This document shows positions 61,084-64,000 of a stretch of DNA of 64,000 bases, piece by piece; the stretch's first letter is position 1, and each line of letters begins with the position of its first letter. Under the pieces are notes generated by a model. It did not search any database, was not told the DNA's origin, and saw only the letters and a list, made by a program, of their open reading frames with translations. The DNA lies in contig CP070737.1 in the NCBI GenBank assembly GCA_020347665.1, positions 518,163-582,162 of the forward strand. Reading direction: 5' to 3'. Position numbers and translations under genes: made by a program. The DNA comes from Nitrospiraceae bacterium. Its GTDB lineage: Bacteria > Nitrospirota > Thermodesulfovibrionia > Thermodesulfovibrionales > UBA6898.

Positions 61084-61394
61084 ACCCTCTTTCTCTCTTG
61101 ACAGGTGCCCTCTATATGGGTGCTAACAAACAGGTTTCAAAAAAGTGAAACTCTGAGGAATATTGGTCGAAATGTTTAACGTCCAGTATGAACGGTTGTC
61201 GAAATGCGCCAGCTTGTAGACAATCCAAATCGATACTGTGGTTAGCTCTTATATTCTGTTACGTCGCGGTGCTTAAGTTTGTGTGAGGCAAGGATATCTC
61301 TTGCGTGCTGATACCGGGGGCTAGCCCGTTCGGTTCAATGGATTATAATGATAAATTTTACGGCAAGTCAAGATACCCGGAACGGAATTTCCCT
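61084..61394. other. Gene-free stretch after the deacetylase gene
   Basis: No gene was recognised. One hairpin, GTTTCA-AAAAAG-TGAAAC at about 61134-61151, may end the upstream transcript, although it lacks a T-run. The segment around 61310-61345 (GGGGGCTAGCCCGTTCGG) has a GGGCTAGCCC palindrome but no tRNA fold could be made from it. Confidence 0.4.
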
Positions 61395-61637
61395 TTAGCT
61401 GAACTTTTCAATGATATAGCCGACTAGGTACTCAAGCCTCGACGCAAGCTTGACAGGATCAGGGTCTGATCCCTTATTTACATAAAAAACCAGCTTCAGC
61501 GCTTCCATCTGCTGCCTGAGATTCTCGTCAGCCTGTTGAGTATAGCTGATACTGTTTAAATCCGCAGGCAATGAACTGCTCCGTTTTGGTGTTAAATCTA
61601 CAGCAGGAGTACTCGGTCTTTCTATGTTATTATTGAA
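61395..61637 (-). pseudogene. Start-less coding remnant, 80 codons
   Basis: The frame between TAA (61640-61638) and TAA (61397-61395) encodes 80 residues with protein-like composition, including QQADENLRQQMEALKLVFYV and PVKLASRLEYLVGYIIEKFS, an amphipathic helical end. No ATG or GTG is present; the only usual start is TTG at 61571, which would give 58 residues and has no SD. It may be the 3' end of a lost gene or use a rare start. No family was recognised. Confidence 0.35.
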
Positions 61638-61825
61638 TTAATTTTTATATAAGATGTTCTTTTCGGTATTTCGTTATTAAGGATTGGAAGTATAATGCAT
61701 CTTTCGTTACAGATTGGGAATTAAAGATGCTTTAAAGAATATGCTTATAGTCTGTGAAGAAAATAATAGAAAAAAATAAAGGTTCAGATATATTGCTTAA
61801 CGAATATTAGGAATATAGAATTCTG

Positions 61826-63442
61826 ATGAACATCCAGTACACAAGAAGATTTCTTAAGGGGTTTTTTATAGCTACAAGGATTTTCCTTTCCTACAAGTTT
61901 ATGGACATACTCGGCTTCGTCCTTTCCTCTGAACGCAAAAAAAGATATACCGGTAAACTTCATAAAAAAAATGCATCTGTGATAAGGGAAAAGGCTATTG
62001 AGATGAAAGGTGTAATGATCAAGGTCGGACAGTTTTTGAGTTCGAGAATAGATGTCCTCCCTGATGAATATACCGAAGAACTTTCGCAATTGCAGGATCA
62101 GGTTCCCCCTCATGATTTCAACGAGATCAGAATACAGCTCATGAATGAATTTAATCAGTCTCCTGAAGATATTTTTTCAAGCCTCGATAAAGAGCCAATT
62201 GCAGCAGCGTCACTGGGGCAGGTGCATAGGGCTGTGCTTAAAGATGGACAGCTCGCTGCTGTTAAAATTCAGTATCCTGGGATTGAGAAGATTATAGAAA
62301 CCGATATAAAAATGTTTGGTATTCTCGTAACAATAATGCGGGGCAGGTACGGGAATATAAATCTTAGGATTTTGCATGAGGAATTTGCAAGAATAGTTAG
62401 AAGCGAACTGGATTATATTCAGGAGGGGAAAAACGCCGAGAGGTTCCGAAAGAATTTTAAAGATGACGATAGAATAATAATACCCTCAGTTAAATGGGAT
62501 TTCACGAGAGAAAGGGTTCTGACTCTTGAATTCGTCGGCGGAATAAAAATATCAGAAAGCAATACTATAAAATCCTCAGGCATAGACAGCAAAGAAACTG
62601 TAAACCTTGTTGCTGAGGTATATTCAAAAATGATTTTTATCCATGGATTTTTTCATGGCGATCCCCATCCGGGAAATATATTTGTGATGGAAGGCCCCAA
62701 ATTGGTCTTCGTTGACTTTGGCATGGTTCAGGCAATACCCCAAAAGCTAAAAAGAGATCTGAGGACATTCGCCAATTCAATAGTAGAAAGAGACTCAGCT
62801 CGAATAATAGATTCAATGGAGCGGATGGGTTTCATAATTGAGGGAGTAGATTATAGTGCATTATCAGATGTTACACAGTCCATGCTTGACAAGTACAGGG
62901 ACATAACACCTGCAGAACTCAAGGCGCTCACTATTGATGATATCTCTGAAGAGATGGAAAAAGTGCTTGATATCATCAAATATTTACAGATCCCGAATAA
63001 TTTTATACTGCTCGGGAGGACAATAGGGATACTGAACGGATTATCTTTTAGCCTGAATCCTGAAATCAATATTATAGAGATTGGGAAACCGTATATAAAA
63101 GAGTTTCTGAAAGGAAGTCGTGAAGAGCAGATTGAACACCTTCTCATCGACATAAGAGAAAAAGTGTTGAAATTATGGGAACTGCCTTCCCAATTACATG
63201 AGTTTTTGTCCAAGGCAAACAGAGGGGAATTATCTTTGAAATTGGCAAAATCTGAAATGCAGGAAATTACAGGTCAATCCAAGTCCATGCAGAAAGTAAT
63301 GATGCTCGTCATCCTTACTGTAACCACTGCCGCTTCATCCCTTTTCTTCATTGCACTCGGCAATAATACGATGTCCCTCATTACAGCAGGGGGTGCGGTC
63401 ATCCTCGGATTGTTATCTGTTTTCAGGCTGATGCGGAGTTAA
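61826..63442 (+). CDS. UbiB/ABC1-family atypical kinase, second copy
   Basis: The 538-residue protein has MIKVGQFLSSRIDVLPDEY with the intact K-x-G-Q motif, the AAASLGQVHRAVL loop, the ATP-site LAAVKIQYPGI strand, HGDPHPGNIF, FVDFGMVQAIP, and two hydrophobic C-terminal helices (about 490-535). It lacks the long N-terminal extension of the first copy at 12.5 kb. The two share the fold but differ strongly, so they probably serve different lipids. The gene stands alone; its upstream 190 bp is AT-rich. Confidence 0.9.
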   Translation: MNIQYTRRFLKGFFIATRIFLSYKFMDILGFVLSSERKKRYTGKLHKKNASVIREKAIEMKGVMIKVGQFLSSRIDVLPDEYTEELSQLQDQVPPHDFNEIRIQLMNEFNQSPEDIFSSLDKEPIAAASLGQVHRAVLKDGQLAAVKIQYPGIEKIIETDIKMFGILVTIMRGRYGNINLRILHEEFARIVRSELDYIQEGKNAERFRKNFKDDDRIIIPSVKWDFTRERVLTLEFVGGIKISESNTIKSSGIDSKETVNLVAEVYSKMIFIHGFFHGDPHPGNIFVMEGPKLVFVDFGMVQAIPQKLKRDLRTFANSIVERDSARIIDSMERMGFIIEGVDYSALSDVTQSMLDKYRDITPAELKALTIDDISEEMEKVLDIIKYLQIPNNFILLGRTIGILNGLSFSLNPEINIIEIGKPYIKEFLKGSREEQIEHLLIDIREKVLKLWELPSQLHEFLSKANRGELSLKLAKSEMQEITGQSKSMQKVMMLVILTVTTAASSLFFIALGNNTMSLITAGGAVILGLLSVFRLMRS

Positions 63443-63896
63443 CCCAAAAATGCTCCTGCATAAAATAATCAATTGCACTTTTCTAATTAACAGGTGTTTT
63501 CAGATGAACCGTTCAAAACCCTTGAGATACGTTGAGAAGAACGAGAATCCGCAACTCTTTCAAATTGAAATTTAGCAAGTCCCTGATGTATTTATGTTTG
63601 TACTCTTTCGTATCAGGAGGGTTTTTAAAGTTGAGGATTATGGAAGAACTCTACGTCTTATCAATGCCTTTAAAATGAAAAGGCATTGCAAGTAATCTTC
63701 TTATACTGCTAAACAGCTCATTTTTTCCCAATCCCGGAAGCAGACTTCGAAAAGGCGGATATTTTTTGCAATTCTGCAAAAGGATTTGCAGGAATGCAGA
63801 GGAATTGAGGGTAAGAACTCTTTAAAAACAATATGTTAGCACTGGCATGGAACCTGCATTTATATGGGCAAGATGAAACAAAAGGAGGATAGGAAA
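63443..63896. other. Gene-free region before the last gene
   Basis: No convincing gene was found; a short minus-strand open frame at the end of the region lacks any coding signs. The palindrome TGCAAA-AGGA-TTTGCA (about 63777-63792) and repeated TGCAG/CTGCA words lie 50-70 bp upstream of a sigma-54-like promoter and could bind an enhancer protein. Confidence 0.4.
63843..63859 (+). promoter_or_regulatory. Sigma-54-like (-24/-12) promoter
   Basis: TGGCATGGAACCTGCAT has GG and GC exactly 10 bases apart, as in the consensus TGGCAC-N5-TTGCA; the weaker half is CTGC in place of TTGC. It lies 38 bp upstream of an ATG with a strong SD. Confidence 0.5.
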
Positions 63897-64000
63897 ATGA
63901 AAGACAGAAATTATGCAAAGAAACTGGCGTACATGGGGGCAGGGTGTGGAGTAGTGCTGTTTGCCGTATTCGGGCTTCTTCCCGGTTTATACATTGGGGG
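63897..64000 (+). CDS. Start of a small membrane protein, 3' end beyond window
   Basis: AAAGGAGG lies 8 bases before the ATG. The 34 codons seen give MKDRNYAKKLAYMGAGCGVV and then LFAVFGLLPGLYIGG, a basic start followed by a glycine-rich hydrophobic helix. It is likely a membrane protein or an exported protein with a long signal. Too little is present to name it. Confidence 0.7.
   Translation, partial: MKDRNYAKKLAYMGAGCGVVLFAVFGLLPGLYIG

Noticed and set aside
61300..61345. tRNA-like T-arm (GTTCGGTTCAAT)
   Set aside because: No acceptor, D or anticodon arm could be folded around it.
63718..63896. A minus-strand 66-residue frame in the last spacer
   Set aside because: No SD, odd composition, and it overlaps the start of the plus-strand gene and its promoter.

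Overview
The window reads as one contiguous stretch of a Gram-negative, anaerobic, autotrophy-capable bacterial chromosome. It carries outer-membrane-type lipoproteins, a SurA-like periplasmic chaperone and a PilT ATPase. It also has a selenocysteine formate dehydrogenase with NADH-module subunits next to formate-tetrahydrofolate ligase (the entry to the Wood-Ljungdahl methyl branch), and rubrerythrins plus thioredoxin-type ArsC. This mix fits Nitrospirota (Thermodesulfovibrio-like lineages) or a former deltaproteobacterial group. That placement is inference; no rRNA or tRNA gene was seen.

Layout. 1-4.4 kb (minus): partial purC, a SERCA-type P-type ATPase, htpX. 4.6-15.7 kb (plus): osmC, then a packed housekeeping operon pgpA-cinA(C-terminal domain)-thpR-recA-pilT-recX-lipoprotein-alaS, followed by a phasin-like coiled-coil protein with a UbiB/ABC1 kinase, a THEP1-type NTPase and an exported unknown. 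15.8-21.4 kb: a DrrAB-type ABC exporter, YbaK-like deacylase, a rubredoxin-first rubrerythrin, ArsC, a lipoprotein with a possible Cys-His-Asp triad, and a voltage-gated-type K+ channel with a zinc ribbon tail.

21.6-35.2 kb is an accessory-looking region: small, mostly minus-strand genes of unknown or loose function, large non-coding gaps and several families of dispersed palindromes. It holds a MaoC dehydratase whose N-terminus is encoded by a repeat, a beta-carbonic-anhydrase-like protein, DUF5996, UspA, an SHOCT gene broken by an amber codon, an 870-residue exported repeat protein, a YchF-like protein lacking the GTPase core behind an attenuator-like leader, and a stand-alone SWIB protein.

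35.2-48.4 kb is mostly core metabolism on the minus strand: rubrerythrin, coaE, midA, lytic transglycosylase-nadA, queE, nicotinate phosphoribosyltransferase, a nicotinamidase-like hydrolase, coaD-rsmD, an ECF sigma/anti-sigma/DUF3106 module, purN and a SurA-like foldase. NAD and CoA synthesis are therefore clustered here.

48.7-55.6 kb (plus) is the metabolic centrepiece: NuoE-like, NuoF-like and FdhA subunits of a formate dehydrogenase. FdhA is read through an in-frame TGA as selenocysteine, with a SECIS hairpin directly after it. fhs follows and the block closes with a strong terminator. 55.6-60.1 kb carries a nearly complete bacterial N-degron pathway: bpt, aat, clpA and clpS. clpS has an in-frame TAA in the middle of its conserved domain. 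The window ends with a histone-deacetylase-family hydrolase, a 740-bp gap with a start-less coding remnant, a second UbiB-family kinase, and the first codons of a small membrane protein preceded by a sigma-54-like promoter.

No CRISPR array, tRNA, rRNA, intact transposase or phage gene was recognised.
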